Below are positions 1-12,707 of a stretch of 64,000 nt of DNA, one piece after another. The notes below the pieces were generated by a model. That model was given only the letters and a program-made list of their open reading frames with translations, was not told where the DNA came from and did no database searches. The DNA comes from Polytrichum commune (lineage: Eukaryota; Streptophyta; Polytrichopsida; Polytrichales; Polytrichaceae): contig OX485808.1 of the NCBI GenBank assembly GCA_950295325.1, forward strand, positions 37,778,527 through 37,842,526, given 5' to 3'. A program made the position numbers and the translations under genes. Positions within the stretch are counted from its first letter, which is position 1. Each line of letters opens with the position of its first letter.

Positions 1-1736
1 ACATGTGCAGTTAATGCCTTTAAAGCATATGAAGACTTTCTGCAGCAAATGAGCAAGGAAGCTCCCATTTCTCAAGCAGGGGACTCGAGCACCCCCCCTA
101 ATCACAATTCTGTGGATTCAAGTAGTACAGGAAAAGAAGGAGAAGCTCCTCTTGTAAAAACAGATACTGTGGACACTGAGGGGGAAAGTCCATATGCTGC
201 TCTTGTTAGACATTTAGAAACTTGTTTTATTTGGAATACGCAGCGGTTGGTGAGGTTGTTACCCTCGATTTTTCGTTACATTCCACATCTGTCAACTGGA
301 AGAGAGGAGATTGTACTACTTTTAGTTTCAACCGTCGATCCAGTTGATCTCTTCTCATATGAGTTTCATTTGACAATTGGAGAGTTTGCTGTGATTGGTG
401 GGGAATTAGACTCTTTAGCACATCTTATCAAAGGTTCTTTGACTTGGGATTCAATAGAACAACAATTTTTTTGGAGGCTGCTGGTTGCAGAATTTCAGAC
501 TTGCCCTCCAGCTGCTGCTGTTCAGGTGAACCTAATGTCTGCACTTCCTCGCTGCTAGCTGTTGCTTGCTGAATCACTTTGGAAACCTCTGGGGATATTG
601 CTTCTGATAGTATATTTTTTTGAAGTCTCTCTTGGACTACATGGATGAATGACAAAGCTCATTCTTCCGGCTATATTTAACTCTAGTATGCCATGTGTGG
701 TAATGACAAAGATTCTTGGATCTTGGTCATGGACTCATTTGCATGATCAGGTCATTAACACGGGAACTTGGATCTTGTCTACGACTGTGGCAGGTGGTGG
801 AGTCATGCCTGGCAGTAGTTAATGCAGAAACAAATCTAGATGCTCTGTCAGGCCTTATCACATTTTTACGATCCCAGGCACCCACAGGAGTTCTTCTGAG
901 TTCAGTTCTGTTCCTTTCCCCTAAATTTGGCCGATTTGTTTCTATGGTAATTACTGGATGGATGTCATCTCATTACACATCACTCCTATCCTGCCTACAC
1001 CAACTAGCTGCAGACAGTTCAGGGAAGGATGGCCATTTTAGGAAGAATGGAGATAATGAGAACCATTCTGACACTTCTGTACTACAAAGGTCAGCAGTTC
1101 AAGTCAATGTACTCTGATTATTTTTGAGTTAAAACGAGATTTGCATTGTTTTTTGTTGATAGCATCTGATCAGGGGCAAAGCCAGGATTTTGAACGGGGG
1201 GGGGAGGCTGACCTCAGAATGTGGAAATATCCAGTTTATATTTTATTTTCAAATTTCAATAGGTGGTCGAATTTGATTATTTATCGAGAGATTTGGATTT
1301 GATGCAGACTGTATATGTACTAATATATTAGGACTCAAGAGTAGCCTGTAGGGGTATATTATATATAGTATGCAGATGTCCGACTTTCCTTCAATGTCAG
1401 AGGGGCTGAGCCCTCCCCAGCCCCCCCCCCCCCCCCCCCCGGTGGCTTCACCCCTGATTCTGATGTAGCAATTCGGTGGATAGCTTGCACAAGTTTAGGA
1501 TGGGAAGCTGACATTTTCTGAGTTTTGGCAGGACCGAAAGGGTAAATTGTGCAACAATGGCAACACTTTTTCATGCTTTTGAGGGTTCAAGAGATGGAAA
1601 GATCCCAAAAGATGAAAGGGCTGCTATCTCCAAAGGGGAGATCCATCGTGCTCTTTTGAAACTCACAGAAAGGGGAGATAGTTGTGAGGTTCAAGGGATA
1701 GAACCGACTCTGGAGACAGCTGCTGAAATCATTTAG
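1..1736 (+). CDS. INTS3: Integrator complex subunit 3 homologue, 3' end (three exons, 5' end outside window)
   Basis: Integrator is the nuclear complex that cleaves snRNA precursors and attenuates RNA polymerase II. INTS3 is also part of the SOSS single-strand DNA-binding complex. Exons inferred: 1-525 (open through the window edge, ending CAG|GTGAAC), 794-1089 (after GGCAG, ending AAAG|GTCAGC) and 1532-1736 (after TTGGCAG, stop TAG at 1734-1736). Phases agree at both junctions (0, then 2). Exon 1 reads LFSYEFHLTIGEFAVIGG, then SLTWDSIEQQFFWRLLVAEF. Exon 2 has LDALSGLITFLRSQAPTG and a helical repeat, which match in order the C-terminal helical repeats of animal INTS3 as I remember them. Exon 3 adds about 68 charged residues. 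A strong donor-like CAGGTAAGC follows the stop at once (about 1738-1746), so a 3'-UTR intron or an alternative 3' exon is possible. Splicing is inferred from the sequence, without transcripts. Confidence 0.7.
1171..1456. mobile_element. hAT-type MITE inside the last visible INTS3 intron
   Basis: The 286-bp element begins CAGGGGCAAAGCCA and ends TGGCTTCACCCCTG, an imperfect terminal inverted repeat of the hAT form (CAGGGG). The flanking 8-mers are CATCTGAT (1163-1170) and ATTCTGAT (1457-1464), which match at 6 of 8 positions, as expected for an aged 8-bp hAT target duplication. Inside it carries a G run near the left end and a long C run near the right end. It has no coding capacity, so it is non-autonomous. 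Confidence 0.75.
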
Positions 1737-1739
1737 TAC

Positions 1740-4700
1740 AGGTAAGCTATATATTCAACAGTAATTCTATGAAATCTTGGCTGGCAACCTTGTGTCTAAC
1801 ATTCTCCTAGGTGTTTCTGCTCACGCCACATTGAGTTGGTTGCTGTGGTCTTCTCCAAATTGACATGTTCACATACAAATAAATGCCAATGCTGAAGTGT
1901 GTATAAGCCCTCTGTGCTACTTCATTTCTCTGTTTCTTCCTTATCTTCACAGGTCTCCTTGTTTTGCCACTTTTTTTGGTTGTTCCTTAGTGGCAACCTG
2001 TGCTGGCCAATATCATGACTAGGTTCCTCTGGTACTACAGGAATTATGACCAGGTATTTAAAGGGAATACGTTGGAGTCAGTAGGGATTGTAGCAGAAAG
2101 ACTGGTCACCTCTATTCATCATGTTGTTGATAGTCTTTAAACTGATCAAAGGTGTCAGTATGCTCCAAGTTTTGTTTTACTTCTTTGTTGTTTAAATAGA
2201 AGAAGCAACTCTGTGTCTCTTGCTATGGTAATTTAGACATTAATAAGCCTATTGCTTGGTTACCTCTTTCCTCTGTAAGTAAATGTGTTTTCAGTGCTTC
2301 CAAGGAGTGTTTATAAAGAATGTGATGAATTTTTTATTAAAAAAATGTTTCTGCAGCTTCAGAGGTGTTTCATCTGCAAATGTGATTGAGCTGATTCTGG
2401 ATTTCTGGTGTTCACCCACGAGCATTATGTCCTTGAGCATCTTCGCTACCAAGGCAGGATCTCACAGTGCAATGGACACAATGAGGGCCAACATGGTTGG
2501 CCTCAACCATTGAGCATACAAAGATTTCCTTCGTTCATTGGACTTTTAACTTCCTTCAAGTATCATCCAGTTTTGTCAAGCTGTCATCTGGCTGCGAGAT
2601 TGTGGGGTGTTCCATTGCCCAAGGACGCTGAAGAGGAAGTCTAGCAGAGATTCTCCACATAAAAGCATTCTCAAAGGCAGGGGCGTGCTGTGCATGTGAA
2701 TGGAATTCATTATAAGAGGAGCAATCTGCACATGTTTTCTGTAGCTGTTCCGGTATGCTATCACATGTGTACTTTTATTGGTGGTTAAAGTCACGAAGTT
2801 TGTGTTTCCAGGAGAATATGACTTGTTTCCCAAAACTATATTGACAGATCTGTTTATCATTTGAATGAGTAGCTTGACTGCGCTTAAAATTGGAATCTTC
2901 AGACAAGACCTTGCACAGTTTTGATTCCAAGGCAATATCTCTGTTTGGAGTTGCATTCACTTTTATCATTGTGATTCCCTGTGCGTCAATAGATAATAAT
3001 ACTTGTTTGACTTCTGTGCAGGAGTTGCATTCACTTTTATCATTGTGATTCCCTGTGCGTCAATAGATAATAATACTTGTTTGACTTCTGTGCAGGCTCA
3101 ACATACAAAATTTTAGAAGATGTGATGAATTTCTGTCTACATGGGGGGGTGCAACTCGAGAGTTGAATCATTGTCTGCTCAAGTCAAGGCTGCCATGCAC
3201 TTATGCTGGATCTAATTTTCTGAAATGTCAGCAACGAGTAAGAAGGGGATTCTAGTAGGTGATCTCTCAGGGTCCTGTAGGTGATCCTTGACTTCTCGAT
3301 GTAGGTAGTTGTGGTGGAACGTTGAAGTCTAACTGTGGGCAGATTGTTGGATACATCATTGTGATGGAGAGTATCATGATGCGAGTGAATTTTCTGGTCC
3401 CCCATTGATGATGGCACAAATGTTGATGCCTGTGGGGAGGCTATTGTGAGTAATTAGTAGAAACTATGGAACTTTAATCTAGATATTTCTCATGAAAATT
3501 TCCCACAATGCTTTTCACAGGTATTTTCTTATATTGTCGGTGTTGTACTAAAGTGTTCCGTTTGTTAGTCTTGTCTTGTAGTACCTATCTCAGATATTAC
3601 ACATACTAGATCCATTATTTCTTCAACACACTGGTGTCAGAAGGATCTGGCTGTAGATGTCAAGTATATACATGTATGCCACGTGTTGTTTTATGTGGGA
3701 TCATTTCAACTCTCGTTAATATTCACTTTGATACACAGTGTATTATAAACCTTCTAGTGCCACCATGAACTGTTTCAATTTGTGAAAGTCAGCAATGTAG
3801 AGTACAGCAAGCACCCCACCCATTGTCTATGTCAGAAGGAGTCAACAGTGTTAGTTGGGGGGAGTGAAAGAGACATGAATTTGCAGATTTCTATGGGGAG
3901 AGGTCGAGGCAATCAAGATCAGGTCAGTTATATGAATTGATGGACTGAATTCGTGTAAATATCAAGAAACGTTAAACTAATTTAGTGTAAACTACCTAAA
4001 TACTATGAACAAATTACCAAAATTACCTAAATATTACCAACAAAAGTCAATGCCAGGATGAGTATATAGGGGCTCTACATGGACATAAGGTAGAGAGGGT
4101 GCTTAAACCAACCCTATCTCTAATTTGGCCTATGTTTGGATTCCATTTGGATTAGTGGTATGCATTATTGGCTTAGCAGATTGGGTGAGTAAATGCAGGG
4201 TGACGATGTAAAGTAACACTCCTCTGGGACCTTGTGAACTAAACAACCTCAGTCTGTGTGTCCAGTGCTGGGGTACGGATTCTTCCGAATGGGTGGACTA
4301 CACTAAATATGATATCTAGTGTCACTTACTATTTGGAATTACACAATGCTACATCTAATTACTGTATATCTCATATTTTGCAACAAACGTTAAGTTTGTT
4401 GTTTGGACACTATAGAACATTAATGACTTTACTTGGTAGAGAGTTACATGTAGTGAGGACAGAGAAGTCATTAAGGTCGAAGCTGGGTTGACAAGAAAGA
4501 TTCCCCCACTATGAAATCAACCTGGACCCAATCTACCAGCGGGTCAAAAAGCCTGGCATCGCCTCGGACCTACCAATTCATGTGCCCAATTTGAAGGTGC
4601 ATTCGAGAAGTGTCCAAACCTCTCTGTTAGGATATCTGTAAAAAGTCGACAGGTTGCAGCACTGTGGAAAGTAAACTTGACCACCACGATATATAACCAA

Positions 4701-6860
4701 GAGTTGTTTTCATTCGAAGTCCCAACATGTCAGCTACTTTTTCCTTGCTTTTCTCTACTTCTAATGCAACTTGCAAGTGAGTGTTTGGAGAATTCAAGTT
4801 CGATGCTCAAGTCTTTGGGCTTTTGGTCAATTTCCATATTCAACACTAATTGGTGTAATGTCAACTGTGCGTGTCCAAGTGTAGGTAGCTACCACTAGTT
4901 TCCAACGTAGTTTTTTTCTTCTTCCAAGTCTAATACATATGTGGTTAGGTTTGGTACGACTTTATGTTGTGGGATCTTTGAGTTGCAATAGCATCCAATC
5001 ATGCAATGTGTGAGCAGCAATAGGTCAAACCTGTGACTATGCATGAATTGAATCTTTTCAACTCTATGCCTAGAGCTTCCCACTTGCCATGTATACTTAT
5101 ACAAACACGTTGAGCTAGTTCAGTGACTCTTTTAGGTTAGAATTTGCATATCTAAGCTGAATCTACTTTTCTTGGGAGGTTGACATTGGAACTTGAGCAA
5201 ATGTCTGACCATGATGAAGTGAGTATATCTTACCCAGCAGTGCCATGGTATGTGTAGCATGATTCCGATTTGAAATGAAATTTCTATGAATTATGAAAGC
5301 TTGAAACATTCATAATCCATTTTAAAAATCTCAGAATACCTTAGATTGATTAATTTATTGCATACATACCTTCCATAAATACGTATATATGCATTTTTTG
5401 TTCTGAGAAATATCATCTGAGTATTGGAACACTTGTATTGGATCACCAATTGCACGATTTTTTTCTTGCATTTAATCAGAGATTAAATATTCTTATGGAG
5501 TTTTTGAATCAAGAGTTGTTGGAAAAGAAGTCAACATGACATTATCAACACACCAAAATTTGAAACAAACTAATGAGTTCTTTACATCTTCAATTACCCT
5601 GCAAAGTACTTCATAAAATGTTTGGGCTTAATCGTTGCCATAGGGTACTTGTTGCATTGTATTAGTTAGTCTTTGTGTTATATATGGAAAGTCTAGGTGT
5701 CAATTGAAATCTCTTTTGTCAAATGCACATAGAGAATGATCATCATGACTGCCAACGTTTACATTAGCTTCATTAATATTAGGTATCAAAATGATGGGTT
5801 CTTACAACAATTGGTATTAACTTGGTGTGAGCTTGATACCAAGGTGACACAATTGTCATGATTGGTGCAATAAATGAGCATTGGGTGTTGAACCAATCTC
5901 ATACCTGATATTGCAATAGCATCGATCCAAACATCTAAGTGACAACCTTATTGTTAGAAACGATTGTATCAATTTGTTATCCGATATGAAGCATTGTTCT
6001 AATATCAACTCTACAATTGTTGATAAATGATATTGGGGTATGTGATGAGCATTTGTAAACCCTTATATATAGTACATGCCTCAATCTAATATGCACCGTT
6101 TCAACACTATGCAAATTCAAACCTCTACGATTGGCTTGATGATGCTCACATTGTTTCAATGTGAAATTGAGTTAACGTCAAGGTGACTTGACATGCAGTA
6201 GTTTGAGATACATTGAATTGGTCTATTGGGTCTCAACCAATGAGATGAATTACTCACAAACCTATAGAAGTAGGTTTGAGTTCATGGTCGGTGACTAGCC
6301 TTGGCCCTTTTGTACTTGCATACGCTTTGAAAGCTACTACTCGATCCATAAGTGAAGCTTTGGTTGCATTTGCAATCTTTAGGAATATCCCTTTGGTAAG
6401 ATGACTTCATGGAAGTGCAAAGTCAATTTCATGAAGGTTCCAAGCTACTTCATGAACCTACCGACTCATATTGCTAGAGCTTCTACTAATTTCATGAACT
6501 TTCTAAAGTAATTCATGTTTTTTTTTAACCAACTTGATAGTGGACCTTTACCTCTAGTAACTTCATGAATCTTCCAAACTAATTTCATAAATCTTCCAAA
6601 CCAAGACCAATCTTAGCCTTGATTTAGAATTCATTTAGACCAAGGTCATTCCTAGCCTTGATAGACAAAGGTTCATCCTCATGGACAATGTCCCATTTTA
6701 TAAATCTCGTGAAATACAACAAGCTTTTGAAGATGTTGGACACATCTACGTCCGTTTGCCATCATATAGTCCATTTCTCAATGCTGCAGTATGGGTAGTT
6801 GGACACATCAACATCATCGAACATTACTCCTCCACATTAGATGATGATGTATAATCAATC
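1740..6860. other. Gene-poor stretch downstream of INTS3
   Basis: No open frame of convincing coding character was found. A frame at 2408-2644 ending EEEV is the only one near enough to be a spliced 3' exon of INTS3, and nothing in it supports that. The segment at 4230-4490 contains ACTAAATATGATATCTAGTG, which resembles a segment at 35.44-35.9 kb and may be a dispersed MITE remnant. The rest is AT-rich unique sequence. Confidence 0.5.
2947..3094. repeat. Perfect 74-bp tandem duplication
   Basis: The units 2947-3020 and 3021-3094 are identical base for base. Each begins GGAGTTGCATTC and ends TTCTGTGCA, and a partial third start (GG) follows. Perfect identity points to a recent event or an assembly artefact. 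The unit end resembles a splice acceptor (pyrimidine-rich, then GTGCAG). Confidence 0.95.
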
Positions 6861-6861
6861 A

Positions 6862-7702
6862 CTACATACATGCTCAAAGGTTGGATAAGTGAGGTCAATA
6901 ATTTGTTTGGTAGAGCTAGTCGTGACGAGTGATTTGTGTAGCATATGTGTACGTAGTACGGAAAAGTTCAAATTAATACCCCTTTTGTGCACTCATGTAT
7001 ACTTACACGTGTTATGAAAGGTGCACCCCCCGGGAAATTTGCCATTTTTGGTCATATTATCCACCAATAAAACTACATGTATACAATTTCATCATTACCG
7101 ATAGTCATGCATAAGTCTAGATGATTTCATCAACACATTATTTCTTGACCTGTGCCCAAAATTTGTCAAGACAAACCACACATTCAGACACATCCCCCTC
7201 ACTTAGAAAATGTCATATGACTCAATATATCGTCTCCAATAATTCTAAATGTTGTGCATGTGATTTCATCTTGATGAAAATCACATTAGATAACGGCCAT
7301 TGGGTGGACCCAATTTACGACCGCCTATTGCTTAGTTTGGGCCCACCCAATGGCCAATATCTAGTATAAACTTATGGTTTTCTAGACTTGGAATGGAAAC
7401 CTTTTCCGTTTTATAGTTCCGGGACACACCAAGTTCATGAGGTATGGATGTTGGGACATGTGATTACTTCATAGAGTTTGATTGAAGTAGACGTGCCTAA
7501 TTCGGTTAGTTATCGTGATCAGACACCTATATTTGAGTGGTATGTGGTTAGGCATGGCTCCAAGAACCGACACCAAAAAACATGTGTTAAAAGGAGGTTG
7601 GTCAAAATATGATAAACCATTCAAAGTTCAATAGTCAACATAATTTGGGGTGGGGGAGACTTATATGACCGTTTATTGAGCATGAGAATTTTCATTCTGA
7701 TG
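6862..7702. repeat. Dispersed repeat, short (internally deleted) copy
   Basis: The sequence from GCTCAAAGGTTGGATAAG to TTTTCATTCTGAT recurs at 31198-34782 with high identity. This copy lacks about 2.75 kb present there. Its junction ACGAGTGATTTGTG joins the points at about 31274 and 34022 of the long copy. Inside, a region with GGCCATTGGGTGGACCC is followed by its near-perfect inverse GGGCCCACCCAATGGCC (about 7296-7354), giving a hairpin. A frame at 7121-7369 is shared with the long copy (34225-34554), where it runs further. The product is not recognised. This is probably an interspersed transposon of unknown class. Confidence 0.75.
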
Positions 7703-10452
7703 AACCAAATGTAAGTTGTGATGACAATAGTCGTGAAGTGTCATATAATATAAGAAAACAAAGGTTATCTGCACCTTAAGTTTGGTACATTCTGCATCCC
7801 AACTTAGTGCTCACTAAATATTGTCCAAATCTTAGTGTACGATTTATTGGCTTCACATAGCCACGTTGTCGTAATGTAAATGCGTACACTATATAGATGT
7901 GTACTTATTTTGTATTGCATTGTGATTCTTTGATTTGGAGGAAAGTAAAAGGGAATAGAAATAGATTCACTTTTTGTTCACTCATAGTTTATTCTTAGTG
8001 ACTTCTAGTTTACCCTTTTAATCTTATCTTTTTTTTTACTCTTAGTTTACTCTTAGCTTATCTCTTTTAGTCTTACTTCTAGTTTTATCCTTAGTTTATT
8101 TTTAGACCAATGGATAATTAAAAGCCATGTGATGAGGATAAGAGGAGGATTTTTGGGCTTATCTCACATGTGTGGTTGGAGAGAAGACTCAGAGGGAGAG
8201 AAGAGGTTGGAGAGAAGAGAGTTTTTTTGTTGTTGTTGGAAGCTCATGATGTGTGAGTGGATTTTACGAGAATCTTGAAATCAGGAGTTGCGTTTCATGG
8301 TGTTGTTTTATGGAGAGTGATCACTTGTTTGAAGGGAAGTTAGCAAAAAAACAAAAGTTGTGCTAGTTTGAGTGGAGGGAAGTCTGTTGGCTCTTGCAAA
8401 GAAGGGTTGAGACTTCGACTGACCATAGAAGACGGACAAGTCTTTTGTTTACAACAAACCTTTGAGGAAGTGTAGCACTTATCATTAGTTTTTTTTTGTA
8501 AAGATATGATTCGATCAATTTGGTGTGCATATGAAGATTTGAAGACTTGAAGAATTCCCAAGATTCAAGTGTGTTGTGGCTTGTGGTTCGTTGTCATTTT
8601 TTTTTGTGATTCCCAGCCGGATTTGGAGGCTAGTTGTACTTGATTTTTTTTGCATCGTAAAATTGTTGCGGGTTTTTGTGGGAAACCATAAAAGCCTCAT
8701 TTCGTGTTTGTGACAACGAAGTGGAATTGATGACCCACAAGGTTGTATTATGTTGTTCCCATTGGTGAGGCACGATTGCCGGTCACCGTGGGTTTGAAAG
8801 TTTAGGAGCCAATCTGTCGGACGTCAGTTCGTGTTCTGACGTCCCGTTTTACCCGTCCGAGGCTTGTGTTTTCTTATCACCCTACCCTTACCCTTAACTT
8901 GTTTAGAACCGCAACAGGATAGGCCAACGGGAAAGAGTTTGAAGTTTTGAAGAAACTGAAGACCGAGACTTTTGAAGACAAGAAGATTCGACGGTCCGGC
9001 AAGCAAATCTAGTTGCAGCCAAAAACCCAGTGCTTTCCCAAAGCAGACCCCTCTCTACCCGACAACGTCAACGACTATGACTTTGGTGGGAAAAAAATAT
9101 TTGGCAACCCGTCATGGGAGAGAGAGAGATTATCGTATACAACTGCATCTCCCATTCATCCATCATAAAGATCATGGAGTACGATGTAGCATGGATGCTA
9201 CTAAGTTCGGTTTCTCTTAAAGCATAATTAAATTTGAAGAATCCAAATCAGTCTAGTTCAAGACATATTATGATGAATTGGCCACAACTTCTAAGGGGTC
9301 AAGTTTGTTTATTGGATTGGATTGGTTGAATGCATTTAAGATTTTTTAGAATAATCTGCACATCACTTCCATTGGATGTTTTGGATGAAGTGTGGCTCCA
9401 AGAATAACCACTTGACATGAGTGCATAGATGCACAAGATATCCCTTGAAGTCGTGATCCCAGTCTACCCATTACCAACAACGTAGATGTTCATAAGTCAT
9501 CGTGGCGAGTTCATTACGTTCATTGTTGGTGAGGTGCTCCTCTTGCCGATGTTCATATTTTTTTTTATCGATTTTGCTCCTCGTGATAATGTTGTGCATT
9601 TTTGTTCGGTCTTGCTCCTCTTCCGGATGTTGTTCTGTTTTGTTGAGTCTTTTCTTGTTGTTTCAAGGCATTGGATGTTTGAAGGGTTGTAAAAGTTTGG
9701 GCCACAACCATTTACAAGGACTCCAAGCAAAGTTCAATTGTTGTAAAGGATATTGGGTTTAGCCCAAGTCGGAAGGGATTCAAAATTGTGTGAAACCAAT
9801 AAAAAATTCACAAGAATTCAAGCATTCATATTTCCAAACGTCCGCAATTTCAAATTTTAGGTTTTCGACCATCATGTATTTTGCAATGAAGGAAATGAGC
9901 CAGAGGGTTTTGGCAAGGCTTCCACTGGGTTTAGCCCAAACTTTTGTCGGTAAATAAAATCCCCACATACACTCACAGCCAAAATTCGGCATTAACTTTG
10001 GGGCCTATTTTCCCCACTCATTGTCCTCCAAATTTCTCAATTCTAGAAACACATGCTCGCCATGGCTCTTATTAGTCCATCCCATTCGTGGGGTACCATA
10101 ATGATTGCTCTACAATGAAAGTAGTGTTTGTTTTGTATGTGGTTAAATAAAGTGTGAAAAACAACCATGCATTCATGTTTGATCTATGTGTTATATATAT
10201 ACAAGTATGTCAAGTTTTTGGGTTCATGCACATGGTTTGGATTCCTAATATATCAAATGCACGATTGCACACGAAGACTGCATTTGGTACGTCTGTTGTC
10301 ACCCGAAACGTATAATACCATGACCTACTTTACATCAATTGCAAGCTATAGTTGGTATTCTGCATGTTTTTCATGTTCACATGTTCTGCCAACATGTTGT
10401 CATCTTGCAAGTTTTCTTTGCATATTATTTACACAATCCATAACTTCATTGA
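7703..10452. other. Gene-poor stretch with low-quality frames
   Basis: The segment has T-rich tracts (7980-8100) and several short frames on both strands with no recognisable motif. The 8700-9220 part is more GC-rich than its surroundings and includes a frame at 8972-9220, but I found no splice context or domain. It may be part of an old retroelement. Confidence 0.35.
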
Positions 10453-10825
10453 ACGAGTACTCGACTGAGTGAAACCTCTCAAGAGGGGATTCACTAGACC
10501 GAGTGTAACTTCCCAAGAGGGGCTCCACTCGGTCGAGTGGAACCTCCCAAGAGGGGATCCACTCGACCGAGTGGAACTTCCCAAGAGTGGCTCCACTCGG
10601 TCGAGTGGAACCTCCCAAGAGGGGATCCACTCGACCGAGTGGAACTACCCAAGAGGGGATCCACTCGACCGAGTGGAACTTCCCAAGAGGGGCTCCACTC
10701 GGTCGAGTGGAACCTTCCAAGAGGGGCTCCACTCGGTCAAGAGGGGCTCCACTCGGTCAAGAGGGGCTCCACTCGGTCGAGTGGAACCTCTCAAGAGGGG
10801 ATCCACTTGACCGAGTGGAACTTCC
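10453..10825. repeat. 34-bp palindromic minisatellite, left part
   Basis: About eleven units of 34 bp, each with a short inverted core (CCACTCGACCGAGTGG or CCACTCGGTCGAGTGG) followed by a spacer of the form AAC(C/T)TCCCAAGAGGGG. Two adjacent shortened units of 20 bp lie at about 10728-10767. Because the core is palindromic and the unit is not a multiple of three, long frames occur on both strands; these are not genes. The array continues at 23666, so it was split by the copia insertion. Confidence 0.95.
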
Positions 10826-10839
10826 TGTTGTAGCTATAA

Positions 10840-11502
10840 GAGCATCTCCACCCGTTGGCGGCAACGGGCACGCCAACGGCGGCTTGGCCGGTGCCAAATT
10901 AGGTGGCCGGTCGCGGGACCCGGCATCCCCCCCACCGCAGACACTTCGTCGAACGGCTCCCGGCTCCCGGAAAATAGCTGTCTCCGCTCCTGTCTCCGCT
11001 CCTGGAATCAGACAAGTTAGATAAGTTAGATGCAATTATTTGGGATGGGTGGTATTGATCGCGCTGCGGCCGGGGTCCTTGTGGCTGATTCTCTTGGTAG
11101 TGAGTGGTGATCTGCTTCCAAAAAACACCTGCTCTTTGTTGATTACCAACAATGCGGTCTTGTGTCACATGCAAGACACTTCTACAAAGCTGCTCCTCCT
11201 CATCCTTGCAGAAATTCTTGCCTTTGACACCAGGTCGCACAGGGCCTCCTTCCTCCGCAACCCTGGGCGCAGGCTTCTTCCTCCCTACCACCATTGGCGC
11301 AAATTTCGAAGACCAGATATATTCTGGAATCTTCTTGTTTGCCGTGAAGAATTGGTCTCAGCAAGGTAGCGGCAACGGGAGAGTATTTGGCATGAACGGG
11401 GCTCCTTTGGCTGTTGCCGCGTCGCCGGTGGGCCCTAAACCCGGCCAATCCACGCGGTTTCCACCGTTGGCATACGCCTCCCAGCCAACGGTGGAGATGC
11501 TC
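10840..11502 (-). mobile_element. PIF/Harbinger-like non-autonomous element in the copia 5' LTR
   Basis: The ends GAGCATCTCCA...TGGAGATGCTC form a terminal inverted repeat typical of plant Harbinger relatives. The flanks are TAA (10837-10839) and TAA (11503-11505), the 3-bp target duplication of this superfamily. The element is 663 bp and GC-rich. It retains part of the Myb/SANT-like ORF1 on the minus strand but has no transposase. It inserted after the copia element, because it splits its LTR. Confidence 0.88.
10899..11294 (-). pseudogene. Myb/SANT-like ORF1 fragment of the Harbinger-like element
   Basis: The 131-residue frame carries KNFCKDEEEQLCRSVLHV, then QDRIVGNQQRAGVFWKQI and a following HYQEN, about residues 26-75. 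This is the Myb/SANT-like DNA-binding fold of Harbinger ORF1 proteins, which normally bind the element ends together with the transposase. The C-terminal part of the frame has no visible domain. Only the domain remnant survives and no transposase frame is present, so the segment was probably kept after internal deletion. The family assignment comes from motif recognition only. Confidence 0.65.
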
Positions 11503-11744
11503 TAAGGTATAGCTAGGCAACCTCGAGATCAGGGCAGCTTTAATTAGCTGCCGTCATAGTTGAGTACCCGAGGTCGAGGGTTTAAGGAGGAGAAGCTGCC
11601 ATGCAGCTGGAGTAGATAGTAGCATCTGTGAGGGCATTAACTACGCCCAAGTTGTATACCCACTATATATACAGAGGCTCGCTCAGCCCATTCTGAACTT
11701 TTCCATTATATTGTTATGCTGCCTCTACTTTTAACTACATAACA

Positions 11745-12707
11745 CGTTATCAACACTCATGCTCTTCGAGCTCTCCTATTGTTTTTTCTTTCTCTTTTCT
11801 CTTACTCCACCAGACTATTTAGATCTGATCCTCTAGAGTCTTGTTAGATCAAAAAATATTACTGGATTAAGAGCACAGGAACTAGTTCATACTGACTTGA
11901 GTTTGTCGAGTCTAGAAGTGTTTATTTCTAGTTTGTTTTGAGTTCCTGTGTGAGATCACAGGCTTCTGCACTAGATTAAACACTTCAGCTGAGAGATGTT
12001 CTCAAGTTACATGTCACTTGAATGTTACAGCTTAGAACTGTGACTTAGATCAAGTAGGTAAGTTTGATATGCCCTGCAACACAACCTAGTCAAACATTTG
12101 TCTTGAGTGGAAACTTACAAGAACCTGGATGTACCTCGGACTTCTGAGCGACAAGCTTGCTGCCCAACCGGACATATCGAACATCTCAATTGGGAGTTGG
12201 GAACTTGCTGGACCGCCGACACTTCTACGTAGAGACTAGCAGATCGGGAGCAGATTATACCAGATATTTCATTCCTCTCCCTTTAAGCTTAATACCTACA
12301 ACATGTGTGTTTTTCTGATATTTAGATTACACGTCTACTTTACTCATGTTGATTATGATCAGAAGACAAACACTAGTTCAAGTTTTTTTTTAAAAAAAAA
12401 TAATAAAAAATAATAAAAAATAAACTTGAACTTGTGTCTGTCTTTTGATCATTTAATAATGATAGTTGTTGTGTACAACAGTAGATTTGAGTATGATTTC
12501 AGGAACATTTAGTAGATCAAGTAGTTAAATCTGTCATCTCCACAATTACATGACAGTTTAACAGCCAAGCTAGATCACTTCAAATCCTATATAATAGATA
12601 TAAGTACGGAAGATACTCCCTTTATTACTGGATATAGACTGAACCTAAGTGATCTGTCACTATTTATGGTCGGATAATCCAAGATCTGTCCATAAATTCA
12701 ATTCAGT
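11745..12707 (+). other. Copia 5' leader, non-coding
   Basis: About 960 bp between the 5' LTR and the first gag codons. It includes a low-complexity A/T stretch at 12385-12422 and an inverted pair around it (CTAGTTCAAGTTT upstream, AAACTTGAACTTG downstream), which could fold. No frame is worth calling. Confidence 0.6.

Larger units (their letters stand above)
10826..11744 (+). repeat. 5' LTR of the copia element, interrupted
   Basis: The LTR is 10826-10839 plus 11506-11744 (253 bp when the Harbinger-like insert and one TAA are removed), the same length as the 3' LTR. A TATA-like CTATATATACAGAGG lies at about 11663-11678. The sequence after the LTR, ACACGTTATCAACAC, has the position and form of a copia primer-binding region. 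Confidence 0.93.

Noticed and set aside
10469-11024. Repetitive Gly/Arg/Ser/Thr frames on both strands
   Set aside because: They are readings of the 34-bp minisatellite in different frames, with no start context or codon bias.
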